Source: Micromonospora sp. H61
GTDB taxonomy: Bacteria > Actinomycetota > Actinomycetes > Mycobacteriales > Micromonosporaceae
NCBI RefSeq assembly: GCF_018070325.1
Contig: NZ_JAGPXY010000023.1
Location: 1-64,000 of the forward strand
Direction of reading: 5' to 3'
Length of the DNA: 64,000 nucleotides
Shown here: positions 1 to 8,803 of the stretch, piece after piece
How positions within the stretch are numbered: position 1 is the first letter of the stretch
Layout of the letters: every line of letters begins with the position of its first letter
The notes under the pieces: generated by a model
Told to the model about the DNA's origin: nothing
Databases searched by the model: none
The model's input: only the letters and a program-made list of their open reading frames with translations
Translations under genes and position numbers: made by a program

Positions 1-541
1 AGGGGGTGGTGAAGGTTTTGGTGATTGTTGCGCAGAAGGCGGGGAGGTCGTCGGGTTTGCGGCTGCTGGTCAGGTTGCCGTCGGTGACGCACTCCTCGTC
101 CACCCAGGTGGCTCCGGCGTTTGTCAGATCGGTACGCAGGGTCGGCCAGGAGGTGATCCGCCGGCCCCGCACCACGTCCGCCTCGATCAGCGTCCACGGG
201 CCGTGACAGATCACCCCGACCGGCTTGCCCGCGTCGAAGAACGCCTTCACGAACCGCACCGCGTCCGGGTCGCCCCGCAGAAAGTCCGGGTTCGCCACCC
301 CTCCGGGCAGCACCAGCGCGTCGTAGCCGGCGGCGTCGGCCTTGTCGACTGTCACGTCCACGTCGTACGTCTTCGAGTGGTCCAGGTGGTTGAAGGACTG
401 GATGGAACCGGGCTTCAGCGAAACCAGCTCGGCCGTCGCGCCGGCGTTCTCGACCGCCTCGCGTGGCTGGACGTACTCGACCTCCTCGACGCCGTCGGCG
501 GCCAGGAAGGCGATCCGCTTGCCCTGCAATGTCGCTGCCAT
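1..541 (-). CDS. DJ-1/PfpI family protein (type 1 glutamine amidotransferase-like), 3' end outside the window
   Basis: Translating leftward from the ATG at 541 gives a PfpI-like protein that is open to the window edge, about 180 residues, so it is nearly complete for a family of about 185 residues. It opens with a small Rossmann-like strand (KRIAFLAADGVEEVEY) and has the family's PGG loop (LVLPGGVANPD) and the nucleophile-elbow cysteine in ICHGPW. Family members include chaperone-like deglycases and cysteine peptidases; which activity applies here cannot be read from sequence. A GGAG lies upstream of the start. It is divergent from the heptose kinase gene, with about 170 bases between them. 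The stop codon is not in the window. Confidence 0.88.
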   Translation of the reverse strand, partial: MAATLQGKRIAFLAADGVEEVEYVQPREAVENAGATAELVSLKPGSIQSFNHLDHSKTYDVDVTVDKADAAGYDALVLPGGVANPDFLRGDPDAVRFVKAFFDAGKPVGVICHGPWTLIEADVVRGRRITSWPTLRTDLTNAGATWVDEECVTDGNLTSSRKPDDLPAFCATITKTFTTP

Positions 542-711
542 CTCGGTACATCTCCTTTCCGGGGTACCTCAATCCCCTTCCCGCCCTCGAACGCCCGAAA
601 CAGGTCGGACAGGGCTCGGACCGGTCAGGGCCCATCGAAGGCGACCTGACCAGCGGCGGGACCGGTTGGCGCGCAGGTTTGTCCGGCAGGCCGCTGGGGA
701 CCCGGGGAGGC

Positions 712-2547
712 ATGGCAGGAGCAGCAGCGGAGCAGCGCCGGTTCGCCACCGTCGTGGAGAGCTGGCTCGGACGCCCAGTCCTGATCGTCGGTGACGCCAT
801 GTTGGACGAATGGCGGTTCGCCGACTCCGACCGGCTCTGCCGGGAGGCGCCCGCCCCGGTCCTCACCCTGCGTCGGCGGATCTCCGCCGCGGGTGGGGCG
901 GCGAACACCGCCGTCAACGTCGCCGCCCTCGGCGGCCGGGCGGTGCTGGTGGCACCGGTCGGCGCCGACGTCGCCGGGGACGAGCTGCACGACTGCCTGG
1001 ACCGCGCGAGCGTCTGGGACCGCACTGTCAACCAACCCGGGCGACCCACCCCGGTCAAGCGGCGGATGTTGGCCGGCAACCAGATCCTGCTGCGTGAGGA
1101 CTCCGGCGACCCGGAGGACGTCCTGGACCACGACGGGGTGAGCCGGCTGCTCACCGCCCTGAGCTGCGCCACCGAGGAGTTGCGCGCCGCCGCCGGTGGG
1201 GAGGCGCCGACCCTGGTGGTCTGCGACTACGGCCTGGGCGCGCTGCCCGCGCCGGTCCGCGCGTGGCTGGTCGAGAACCGCCAGCGGTACGCCACTGTCG
1301 CGCTGGACGCCCACGACCTGGCCGACTGGCGGGGCCTCGCGCCGACAGTGGTCACCCCCAGCTTCGCCGAGGCGACCCGGCTGTTGGCCCGGGCGGGCGG
1401 TACGACCCGACTGACCGGCGGGACCGAACTGCACCTGGAACACCCGGACGGCGATCCGGTCGACGGGCCGTCCGAGATGACTGTCGGCGCGGCCCCGGGG
1501 GCGGTACGCGCCGACGACACCGCCGCCGAGTTGATCCGGGCCGACCGCCCGGGGCCGGTCGGCGAGCCCACCCCCGGCGAGGGACGGGTGGCCCTCACCG
1601 GTGACGGGCTCAGCGTCACCGGCACCGGCGTCACAGTGAACACCCGGGCCGGAGAGGGCGTCGACCGGGCCGTCCTGGCCAAGTCGCGGCTGGCCGAACT
1701 GCGTGCGCACACCGGTGCCGACGTGGTCGCGGTGACCCTGGACACCGAGGGCGCTGTGGTCGGCGGCGCCGACGGGGAGCCACGACGCAGCCACAGCACT
1801 CCGGTGCCGGCAAGCCACGCCGTGGGCGCCGGCGACGCGTACCTCGCGGCGATGACGTTGGCCCTGGCCGCCGACGCGCCCCTGCCCACCGCCGCCCAAC
1901 TCGCCCAACTCGCGGCCACCATCACCGTCTCGGACACCGGCACCTGCGTGTGCCGACGGGACGACCTGCTCGCCGCGCTGGACCAGCCGACCGACATCAC
2001 CAGCCACCCGGCGCTGGTCAGCGGCGACGAGTTGGACGCGATCGTCGCCGAGTACCGCGAGGCGGGACGATCGGTGGTCTTCACCAACGGCTGCTTCGAC
2101 GTGCTGCATCGGGGGCATGTGCGCTACCTGGAGCAGGCCCGCGCGTTGGGCGACCTGCTCATAGTGGCGGTCAACTCGGACGGCAGCGTACGACGGCTGA
2201 AGGGCCCGGACCGGCCGGTCAACCCGGTCGAGGACCGGGCTGCCCTGCTCGCCGCGCTCGCCTGCGTGGACCACGTGGTGGTCTTCGAGGAGGACTCACC
2301 CGCCGCGCTGATCGAGGCGGTCCGACCCGACGTGTACGTCAAGGGCGGCGACTATCCGCCGGAGCTGGTGCCGGAGGCGCCGCTGGTGCGCCGGCTGGGC
2401 GGCCAGGTGCGCACCCTGGGGTACGTGCCGGACCGGTCCACCTCCGCGATCATCGAGCGGATCCGGTCGCACAGCCAGGACCCGTCGCCACACCTCGACG
2501 ACCGGGAGCCCGACCCGTCGCTGCGCACCCGCACCCAGGCGTCGTGA
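712..2547 (+). CDS. hldE: Bifunctional heptose-7-phosphate kinase / heptose-1-phosphate nucleotidyltransferase (HldE/RfaE-like)
   Basis: 611 residues from ATG 712, preceded at once by GGGGAGG. Residues about 20-420 are a PfkB/ribokinase-type sugar kinase: GGAANTAVN glycine motif near residue 61 and the catalytic GAGDAY near 372. Residues about 440-570 are a nucleotidyltransferase with the HxGH-type motif (TNGCFDVLHRGH) near 457 and a later STSAIIERI segment. In Gram-negatives HldE makes ADP-heptose for LPS; here the product presumably feeds another glycoconjugate, since actinomycetes lack LPS. The kinase half carries an extra acidic, low-complexity stretch between about residues 235 and 315 that ordinary HldE kinases lack. 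The GT2 gene overlaps its stop by four bases, indicating coupling. Confidence 0.9.
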   Translation: MAGAAAEQRRFATVVESWLGRPVLIVGDAMLDEWRFADSDRLCREAPAPVLTLRRRISAAGGAANTAVNVAALGGRAVLVAPVGADVAGDELHDCLDRASVWDRTVNQPGRPTPVKRRMLAGNQILLREDSGDPEDVLDHDGVSRLLTALSCATEELRAAAGGEAPTLVVCDYGLGALPAPVRAWLVENRQRYATVALDAHDLADWRGLAPTVVTPSFAEATRLLARAGGTTRLTGGTELHLEHPDGDPVDGPSEMTVGAAPGAVRADDTAAELIRADRPGPVGEPTPGEGRVALTGDGLSVTGTGVTVNTRAGEGVDRAVLAKSRLAELRAHTGADVVAVTLDTEGAVVGGADGEPRRSHSTPVPASHAVGAGDAYLAAMTLALAADAPLPTAAQLAQLAATITVSDTGTCVCRRDDLLAALDQPTDITSHPALVSGDELDAIVAEYREAGRSVVFTNGCFDVLHRGHVRYLEQARALGDLLIVAVNSDGSVRRLKGPDRPVNPVEDRAALLAALACVDHVVVFEEDSPAALIEAVRPDVYVKGGDYPPELVPEAPLVRRLGGQVRTLGYVPDRSTSAIIERIRSHSQDPSPHLDDREPDPSLRTRTQAS

Positions 2548-3422
2548 ACCGCCCCCTCGACCTCGGCACCCCGGAGGAGTTCCGCGCCGACCGGCTGGTG
2601 GACGTGCTGATTCCGACCCGGAACCGGCCCGCCGAACTGGCCGTCACCCTGGGCGGGCTCGCCGCCCAGGACGGGGTACCCGGCTTCGGCGTGGTCGTCA
2701 GCGACCAGTCCGACGGGGATCCGGCGTACACGCACCCCGCCGCGGCCACAATGGTCCGGGCGCTACGCCACCGGGGCCACCCGGTGCTGCTGACCCGCCG
2801 GCTGCCCCGACGGGGGTTGGCCGAACACCGGGCGTACCTGCTCGCCGCCTCGGCCGCCCGGTACGTCCTCAGCCTCGACGACGACATCTGGCTGGAACCC
2901 GGTGCGCTGCACCGACTGGTCACCGCGATCGGGGAGCTGGGCTGCGGGTTCGTCGGCAACGGCGTGCACGGGCTCTCGTACACCGATGACGTGCGACCGG
3001 AATCGCACGGCCACTACGAGGAGTGGGCCGGCCCGCCCACACCGGAGCGGATCCGACCCGACACCCCGGAGTGGAACCGGGCCCGGATCCACTCGGCCGC
3101 GAACCTGCTGCACATCACCGAGCAGTTGGCGCTGCCGCCGGGCGCGTGGCGGGCGTACAAGGTCTCCTGGATCGGCGGGTGCGTGCTCTACGACCGGGCC
3201 AAGCTCGTCGACGCCGGTGGCTTCGACTTCTGGCGGCGGGTGCAGGAGAAACACCAGGGCGAGGACGTGGCCGCGCAGCTCGCCGTGTTGTCCCGTTACG
3301 GCGGTGCGGGCATCCTGCCCAGCGGCGCGTACCACCTGGAGTCCCCCACCACTGTCACCGACCGGGACGTGGAGGCGTGGGAGGTCGTCCTCGCCGACGA
3401 GGACACCCCGCAGCCGGCCTGA
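2544..3422 (+). CDS. Family 2 glycosyltransferase
   Basis: 292 residues starting at GTG 2544 inside the stop of the upstream heptose gene (GTGA overlap), so the two are translationally coupled. The N-terminal half has the GT-A fold signature: VDVLIPTRNRPAEL near residue 15, then the metal-binding triad in LSLDDDIW near residue 113. A central WIGGCVLYDR followed by FDFWRRVQEKHQGED matches the acceptor/base region of GT2 enzymes. No membrane helices, so it is probably cytoplasmic. By context it should transfer a sugar, possibly the heptose activated by its neighbour; donor and acceptor cannot be read from sequence. It converges on the GT9 gene with one base between them. Confidence 0.88.
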   Translation: MNRPLDLGTPEEFRADRLVDVLIPTRNRPAELAVTLGGLAAQDGVPGFGVVVSDQSDGDPAYTHPAAATMVRALRHRGHPVLLTRRLPRRGLAEHRAYLLAASAARYVLSLDDDIWLEPGALHRLVTAIGELGCGFVGNGVHGLSYTDDVRPESHGHYEEWAGPPTPERIRPDTPEWNRARIHSAANLLHITEQLALPPGAWRAYKVSWIGGCVLYDRAKLVDAGGFDFWRRVQEKHQGEDVAAQLAVLSRYGGAGILPSGAYHLESPTTVTDRDVEAWEVVLADEDTPQPA

Positions 3423-3423
3423 C

Positions 3424-4530
3424 CTACGGGGTGAGCAACTCCCGGGCGGCTTCCAGCACCTCGATCACCGGTACGTCGGTGACGAAGGAATCCCGGTGCG
3501 GGCAGTCACCGTCGCCGGGCCGGTGCGGATAGATGCCGGGTGTGCAGTCGACACCGCAGACCGGGCAGTGCACCGTCCACGAGCTGATCGGCCGGTGCCG
3601 GCTCCTCAGCGGGCTGGCCCCGTTGATCAGGTTGCCGACCCAGAAGATGCCCACAGTGGGCGCGTCCACCGCGGCGGCCAGGTGCAGCGGGCCGGTGTCG
3701 TTCGAGACGACCAACGCGCAGTCGGCGTAGCAGCCGACCAGCCCGCCCAGGCTGAGCGTGCCCACCTGTGGGCGCACCGGCACCTGCGCCGCAGCGACCA
3801 CCCGGTCCACCACCTCCTGCTCGGAGGGCGTGCCGGTGACCAGCACCTCGTAGCCGTCCTCGTGCAGCGCCCGGGCCACCTCGGCGAATCGCTCGGCGGG
3901 CCAGCGGCGACGGGTGTCGGTGGCGCCCGGATGCAACGCCACCCGGGGACGGTTGGCCGGGCCGAGCACCTCGGCGGCCTCGGCCCGGTCGGCGTCGGTC
4001 ACCGCCAGCGTCGGCGTGATGGTGGTGGCCGGCGCTCCCGCCAGCGCCACCACCTCCAGGTAGCGGATCACCTCATGCTGGTAGTAGACGTAGCGCAGCC
4101 ACCGGTCCAGCGGCGGCGCGTCGTCGGCGCGCAGGCCCACCGTCAACCGGGCACCGAGCCGACTGATCAGCGGGTTGGAGTTGGCACCCCCGCCGTGGAT
4201 CTGCACCGCCAGGTCGAATTCCGCACCGGCGGCAGCGGCCACGAAGTCGTCCATCGACGACTCCGGCTCGCCCGGCTCCGGCGTACGGATGCCGGCTGCC
4301 GGCGGCACCACCAGCACCCGGTCGACCGGGCCGGGCCGGTCGCGCCAGAGCTTCGCGTGCCACGGCGCACCGAGCAGCACGATCTCCGCCGAGGGGTACG
4401 CGCTGCGCAAGGCGTCCAGCGCCGGCAGGGCGAAGATGAAGTCGCCGAGCGCGTTGGCGCGCAGCACGGCGATCCGCCGCACGTCGGGAAGGCGCTCGGC
4501 GGTCGGGCCGAGCACGGACGGGGTGACCAC
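3424..4530 (-). CDS. Family 9 glycosyltransferase (heptosyltransferase-like)
   Basis: About 368 residues from GTG 4530; a second in-frame GTG at 4515 is possible. The start matches GT9 enzymes (RRIAVLRANALGDFIFALPAL), with HPGATDTRRRWPAERF in the middle and SNDTGPLHLAAAV near the C-terminus, the nucleotide-sugar site of ADP-heptose:LPS heptosyltransferases. The C-terminal 40 residues hold a cysteine-rich segment (HCPVCGVDC, then DGDCPHRD) suggestive of a small metal site. It lies downstream of the hsp20 gene on the same strand and next to an HldE-like enzyme, so an activated-heptose donor is plausible. The acceptor is unknown, as the organism has no LPS. Confidence 0.88.
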   Translation of the reverse strand: MVTPSVLGPTAERLPDVRRIAVLRANALGDFIFALPALDALRSAYPSAEIVLLGAPWHAKLWRDRPGPVDRVLVVPPAAGIRTPEPGEPESSMDDFVAAAAGAEFDLAVQIHGGGANSNPLISRLGARLTVGLRADDAPPLDRWLRYVYYQHEVIRYLEVVALAGAPATTITPTLAVTDADRAEAAEVLGPANRPRVALHPGATDTRRRWPAERFAEVARALHEDGYEVLVTGTPSEQEVVDRVVAAAQVPVRPQVGTLSLGGLVGCYADCALVVSNDTGPLHLAAAVDAPTVGIFWVGNLINGASPLRSRHRPISSWTVHCPVCGVDCTPGIYPHRPGDGDCPHRDSFVTDVPVIEVLEAARELLTP

Positions 4531-4538
4531 CCGGCCCG

Positions 4539-5090
4539 CTACGGCCGGTCGATCTCGCCGGCGGTGTCCGGGCGGTGCAGCTCCCGGTCCGCTGCGGGAT
4601 CGGCTGGCATCGGCGTACCCGTGGAAAGGTCGCCGGAGCGCGACCCGGTGCGACCGACGGTGATGGTGCGCGGCGCGGGCCGGGTCGCCCGCGGCAGCCG
4701 GACCCGGAGCAGGCCGTGGTCCATCACCGCGTCGATGGTGTCCGGGTCGACCCGCGCCGGCAGGTTGACCCGGTATTCGAAGCCGCGCGTCTCGAAGCCG
4801 CCGGGGATGCCCTGGTCGGCGTTGACCTCCGCCTCCGAGCGGGCCCGCACGCACAACTCGCGGTCGTCCAACTCGACGGCCACCTCCTCCGGCGCCACTC
4901 CGGGCAGCCGGACCACGACCTCCCAGCCGTCCGAGGTCTCGGTCAACTCGACGTCGGACGCCCCGCCGCGACCACCGACCAGGCGACTCAACTCGGAGCG
5001 CAGCGACTGCAACTCCCCCATCGGGTCCCAGCCCTGCTGCCGGCTACCGCGCCACCCCCGGCCGAAGCCGCCGAACTGCTGCTCGCTCAT
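4539..5090 (-). CDS. Hsp20/alpha-crystallin small heat-shock protein
   Basis: 183 residues from ATG 5090, with GAGAGG just upstream. The alpha-crystallin domain spans about residues 45-135: DGWEVVVRLPGVAPEE, a YRVNLPARVDPDT stretch, and the HGLLRVRLPRA ending typical of family 20. The N-terminus is rich in Gly, Trp and Gln, as in other actinobacterial Hsp20s; the C-terminal tail is polar and Pro-rich. The expected role is an ATP-independent holdase for unfolding proteins in the cytoplasm. It shares one base with the stop of the upstream DUF2231 gene and is followed by the GT9 gene about 10 bases later, so the three form one leftward unit. Confidence 0.92.
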   Translation of the reverse strand: MSEQQFGGFGRGWRGSRQQGWDPMGELQSLRSELSRLVGGRGGASDVELTETSDGWEVVVRLPGVAPEEVAVELDDRELCVRARSEAEVNADQGIPGGFETRGFEYRVNLPARVDPDTIDAVMDHGLLRVRLPRATRPAPRTITVGRTGSRSGDLSTGTPMPADPAADRELHRPDTAGEIDRP

Positions 5091-5593
5091 CACACCTCTC
5101 CGATCCGCTGGGTGGCCGTCGGCGGCCGTAGTGAGCTGGGCGCGTCCAGGCCGGCATCGCTGTCGACGCCCACACCGAGTCGGTCGACCAGCTCGCCACC
5201 GAGCCAGGCGCTGATGCCGAGAATCGCCAGCGCGACCACCTCGATGGCGACCAGTGCCCCGCCGGCGGCCCGGGAATCCGCGTTGAGCCGCACCGCCCAC
5301 ACGGCGGCGAAGAGCAGAATCACCGCGACGTTGGCGCCCGCGTGCAGCAGACCCACCCGCTTGGCGCGGGTGCCGGTCGGGATCGCCAGCAGGTCGAACG
5401 TGCCGGCCGCCGCGGCGAGCAGGCCGCCGATCAGCCCGACGGTGATGTTCCAGTACGCGACCTCGCCGAGGAAGTCGGGACCACCGACGGTGTCCACCAC
5501 GTCGAACAGCACCGCCGTGGCCAGCAGCGCGACCGGGAACATCACCAGCATCGGATGGACTGGGTGACCCAGCACCTTGAGTCGGCTCTCCAT
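5090..5593 (-). CDS. DUF2231-family membrane protein
   Basis: 167 residues from ATG 5593, with GGAGG about seven bases upstream. The family's hallmark GHPVHPMLVMFPVALL lies at the N-terminus, followed by four predicted membrane helices (about residues 12-32, 45-65, 80-100 and 115-140) and a short charged tail. DUF2231 proteins are inner-membrane proteins with conserved histidines; some are proposed to bind haem or act in redox stress, but the function is unsettled. Its stop overlaps the hsp20 start (TGATG), suggesting co-expression under stress. Confidence 0.88.
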   Translation of the reverse strand: MESRLKVLGHPVHPMLVMFPVALLATAVLFDVVDTVGGPDFLGEVAYWNITVGLIGGLLAAAAGTFDLLAIPTGTRAKRVGLLHAGANVAVILLFAAVWAVRLNADSRAAGGALVAIEVVALAILGISAWLGGELVDRLGVGVDSDAGLDAPSSLRPPTATQRIGEV

Positions 5594-5760
5594 CTCCCGG
5601 CCTCCCACTGGTCGGCGTCCTGCGGAACGGTCTCGTGCGGCGAGCGCGTCGGGTGAGGCCGTACCCCCGGCAACCAGGCACAAACCTCGCGCTGGTCACG
5701 GCGGCCTAGGCTGACGACGGTGGTGCCCGCCACCGGGTCAACGGCTGAGGGAGGATCAAC

Positions 5761-6378
5761 GTGACGGTGGAGATCACCTCGCACGAGGAGTTGCGCGAGT
5801 TGCTCGGCGTGCCCAACGCGCGGGCCGCCGACAAGGAACGCACCCGGCTGCACGAACGGGACCGCGAGTGGCTCGGCGCCTCACCGTTCTGTCTGATGGC
5901 CACGGCCGGCGCGGACGGCAGCTGCGACGTCTCGCCCAAGGGCGACCCGGCCGGGTTCGCCCTGGTGCTGGACGACACGACCATCGCGCTGCCCGAGCGG
6001 CCCGGCAACAAGCGGGCCGACGGCTACCGCAACATCCTCGACAACCCGCACATCGGGTTGCTCTTCCTGATCCCCGGGCGGACCGACACGCTGCGGATCA
6101 ACGGGCGGGCCCGCCTGGTCAGTGACGCGCCCTGGTTCGGCGACATGGTGGTCAAGGGGCACCGGCCGGTGCTCGCCGTAGTGGTGGAGATCAAGCAGAT
6201 CTTCTACCACTGCGCGAAGGCGTTCCTGCGGTCCGCGCTGTGGCGGCCGGAGACCTGGCAGCCGGAGGCACTGCCGTCCCGGGCACGCCTGATCAAGGAG
6301 GTCGAGGCCCCGAGGGAGAGCCTCGAAGACCTGGAACGGCACTACGGCCCGGAGTACGCCACGAAGATCTACGTCTGA
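5761..6378 (+). CDS. Pyridoxamine 5'-phosphate oxidase-type flavoprotein (MSMEG_1061-like)
   Basis: 205 residues from GTG 5761 with GGGAGGA eight bases upstream. The split-barrel FMN-binding fold is recognisable from FCLMATAGADGSCDVSPKG near residue 45, then LPERPGNKRADGYRNI and a GLLFLIPGRTDTLRING strand. This matches the PPOX-type FMN-dependent proteins found widely in actinobacteria. The substrate is unknown; the family reduces or oxidises small cofactors and xenobiotics. No signal peptide. It is divergent from the DUF2231-hsp20 unit and convergent with the DUF4240 gene. Confidence 0.87.
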   Translation: MTVEITSHEELRELLGVPNARAADKERTRLHERDREWLGASPFCLMATAGADGSCDVSPKGDPAGFALVLDDTTIALPERPGNKRADGYRNILDNPHIGLLFLIPGRTDTLRINGRARLVSDAPWFGDMVVKGHRPVLAVVVEIKQIFYHCAKAFLRSALWRPETWQPEALPSRARLIKEVEAPRESLEDLERHYGPEYATKIYV

Positions 6379-6409
6379 ATCCGCACCGAGTGACCCGGGC
6401 TGGTGCCGG

Positions 6410-6964
6410 TCAGGCCGACCAGCCGGCCGGGTTGCCGAACGATTCCCGGGAGATCCCGGAGCCGGTCTCCGGCCACGCACCGAACCGGTCGTTGTGCAGG
6501 TGCGCGAAGAGATAACACATGCCTTCGCAGTCGGCGTCCAGCAGCGCCATCGCGGGGTTGGCGCGGACCGCTTCGTAGTACGCCCGCCCCAGGGCGACGA
6601 TGAAACCTCGGGCATAGAGGAAGCCGTCGTCCGACCCGTCGGTCACCTCGTGGATGTCCTCCCGATCGATGTCGTGCAGCTTGCGCTCCACCACCCGGTC
6701 GAGGTCGGTCAGCTCCCGCCCGGTCATCTCGGCGGTCAGGTGCCCGAGGCGATCCAGAAAGGCATCAAGCCAGGCGTCGATCGCGTAGGACGGGCCGTCA
6801 TCGTCATCGCCGCCGTCGTCGGCGGGGTCGCGCTCGATGAGGGCCTGCCGCAGCGCCAGGGGCTCGGCACCCAACTCGGCCCAGGCAGCTTCGATGAGTG
6901 CCCACAGCCGGGCCTCGTCGGCGGGGGTGGGCAGCGCCCCAGGGGCATCGGTGGTCACGGTCAC
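6410..6964 (-). CDS. DUF4240-like protein
   Basis: 184 residues from GTG 6964. After an acidic spacer (DDGGDDDDG) it shows the DUF4240-type core: an LxxLDRVVERKL helix, then SDDGFLYARGFIVALGRAYYEA and a leucine-rich end. Proteins of this family are small cytoplasmic proteins of unknown function, often near SMI1/KNR4-type immunity genes. No catalytic residues can be proposed. It stands alone between a convergent flavoprotein gene and a VOC gene on the same strand 31 bases upstream. Confidence 0.7.
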   Translation of the reverse strand: MTVTTDAPGALPTPADEARLWALIEAAWAELGAEPLALRQALIERDPADDGGDDDDGPSYAIDAWLDAFLDRLGHLTAEMTGRELTDLDRVVERKLHDIDREDIHEVTDGSDDGFLYARGFIVALGRAYYEAVRANPAMALLDADCEGMCYLFAHLHNDRFGAWPETGSGISRESFGNPAGWSA

Positions 6965-6995
6965 TGCCGGACCCTAACCACCACCACCGACGGTT

Positions 6996-7403
6996 TCAGG
7001 ACTCCGAATCGGCGGACACCATCCACAAGTGACCGTCCGGGTCCGCGAAGACGCCCGCGTACGCCCAGGGTTGGTCTGCCGCCTCGGTGATGATCTCGGC
7101 GCCGGCAGCGCGCGCCCGCTCGACGAGCGCGTCCGCTTCGGTCGGCGAAGCGACGCCAAGGTTGAGCAGACATTCGCTCTGGCCCCTCGGGGCGACCTCG
7201 TGCCGGCCGATCACCCAACCGAAGCCGCCGGTCGGGATGAGCATCAGCCGCAGCCCGTCGTTGACCACGAACTGCAACGGCTCCGGGATGCCGTCGTCGG
7301 CCAACTCGCCCACGGCGTCGAGGCCGAGCCCGTCGCGATAGAAGCGGTAGGAGGTGGCCCGGTCAGCGATGGGCAAACTCACGATCACCGGCGCGGAAGT
7401 CAT
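6996..7403 (-). CDS. VOC (glyoxalase/bleomycin-resistance) family protein
   Basis: 135 residues from ATG 7403, chosen because GGAGG sits 11 bases upstream; an ATG 14 codons earlier lacks such a site. It has the paired beta-alpha-beta-beta-beta modules of the vicinal oxygen chelate fold: VSLPIADRATSYRFYRDGLGL at the N-terminus and YAGVFADPDGHLWMV at the C-terminus, the latter carrying the usual DPDGH. Members include glyoxalases, dioxygenases and antibiotic-binding proteins; the substrate cannot be inferred. Divergent from the methyltransferase gene. Confidence 0.87.
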   Translation of the reverse strand: MTSAPVIVSLPIADRATSYRFYRDGLGLDAVGELADDGIPEPLQFVVNDGLRLMLIPTGGFGWVIGRHEVAPRGQSECLLNLGVASPTEADALVERARAAGAEIITEAADQPWAYAGVFADPDGHLWMVSADSES

Positions 7404-7474
7404 GGGTGGACGCCTCCAAACTGTCGGTCCGGGTAGGTGAGGCATCAGTGTGTCGCTGAATTAACGTTGGACTC

Positions 7475-8119
7475 GTGACCGTAGACGAGTGGTTGACTGC
7501 GACCCGCACCTCCTACGACACGGTCGCGGTCAGCTACGCGCACCTGGTACGTGACCTCCTGGCGGAGGCACCGTACGAACAAGCCGCGCTGGCATCGTTC
7601 GCCGAGTTCGTACGGGGTGCCGGCGGCGGGCCGGTCGCGGATGTGGGCTGCGGGACGGGGCGAATCACCGCCCACCTGCACACGCTCGGCGTCGACGCCT
7701 TCGGGATCGATCTCTCGCCCGGAATGATCGACGTGGCCCGCCGTGACCATCCTGAGCTGAGGTTCGAGGTCGGCTCGATGACCGACCTCGATCTGGCCGA
7801 CGGCTCGGTCGCCGGCCTGGTCGCCTGGTACTCCCTCATCCACATCCCGGACGACCAGATCGGCGTCGTGTTAGCGCACTTCCGGCGGGTGGTGCGCCCC
7901 GGTGGCCCGCTGCTGCTCGGCTTCCACGTGGGCGACGAGACCACCCTCAAGACCGACGGCTACGGCGGCCACCCGATGAACGTGCGCGTCCATCGTCGGC
8001 AGCCTGCCCAGGTGGCGGCCTGGCTACGCCAGAGCGGGTTCACTGTCGACTCGCAGACCACCGTCACCTCGGCGGAGAGCCGGCTCGGCGGCATCATCGT
8101 CGGACGACGGGAGCCCTGA
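7475..8119 (+). CDS. Class I SAM-dependent methyltransferase
   Basis: 214 residues from GTG 7475. Motif I is VADVGCGTGRITAHL near residue 53, followed by the acidic end of strand 2 (GIDLSPGMIDVAR), motif II around LVAWYSLIHIP and a LRPGG-type loop (VVRPGGPLLLGFH). This is the classic UbiE/Methyltransf_11 layout for small-molecule methylation in the cytoplasm. No substrate-specific feature stands out. It is divergent from the VOC gene, and the decayed patatin gene begins about 20 bases after its stop. Confidence 0.88.
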   Translation: MTVDEWLTATRTSYDTVAVSYAHLVRDLLAEAPYEQAALASFAEFVRGAGGGPVADVGCGTGRITAHLHTLGVDAFGIDLSPGMIDVARRDHPELRFEVGSMTDLDLADGSVAGLVAWYSLIHIPDDQIGVVLAHFRRVVRPGGPLLLGFHVGDETTLKTDGYGGHPMNVRVHRRQPAQVAAWLRQSGFTVDSQTTVTSAESRLGGIIVGRREP

Positions 8120-8140
8120 TCGCCCGTTGTCAATCCTTCC

Positions 8141-8620
8141 TCGTCACTGTTAGCCCGCCTGCCCAACCATGCCTGGCCGTACGACGTGGACCTTCGCATC
8201 GTGGTCGTCGACACCGAAACCGGCGCCAGCCGCACCATCACCCGGCACGACGGCGTCCCCCTGGTGAACGCCGTCGCCGCAAGCTGCGCCATGCCGACCT
8301 CCGCGGCCCCGGTCAGCATCGGCGACCGCCGCTACCTGGACGGCGGCATGCGATCGACCCTCAACCTCGACCTCGCCCCGGAAACGGCCCGGCCATCGCC
8401 CTCGCACCGAGCACCGCCGCGATCGGCCCGTGGGCGCGTATCGACAAACAGCGAGCGGCGCTCGGAACGGGCCGCCGGGTGGAGTTGCTGCTCCGGGATA
8501 CGGCCTCCAAACGAGCGCAGGGGACCAGTGTGATGGACGATCCGTCGTGCCCGCGCTCGTGGCCGCAGCCCGCGATCAGGGCCGACGCGAGGCGCCCCGA
8601 GTGGCCGTCACCTTGCGAAG
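8141..8620 (+). pseudogene. Patatin-like phospholipase remnant, N-terminally truncated and frameshifted
   Basis: Three reading frames in series give the C-terminal half of a patatin-family protein. The first frame reads LLARLPNHAWPYDVDLRIVV, then GVPLVNAVAASCAMP and RRYLDGGMRSTLNLDLA with the catalytic Asp of the DGG motif. Near 8382 the frame changes and continues as GPAIALAPSTAAIGPWARID. Near 8540 it changes again to PALVAAARDQGRREA, the usual final helix. The GxSxG nucleophile half is missing altogether, and no ribosome site is seen. The gene is decayed and probably inactive. Confidence 0.72.
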
Positions 8621-8803
8621 ACAACGCCGGGGCGGGAAGCGCGAGGCTGATGCCTCAGCCTTCGGGTCGTGGCGGTCATCCACCGTCGAACGTGACGAGT
8701 CCTTGGAATCGAGGACCCGCAACGCGATGGCCAGGACTTATGCCGCTATCGCAAGTAAGTTCCACCTTCTCCTAAATGTACCCAAGTACGGCTAAAACCC
8801 CTC

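Noticed and set aside
625..2274. A 549-residue leftward frame within the heptose gene
   Set aside because: Antisense shadow; no motif, and the forward frame has two enzyme domains.
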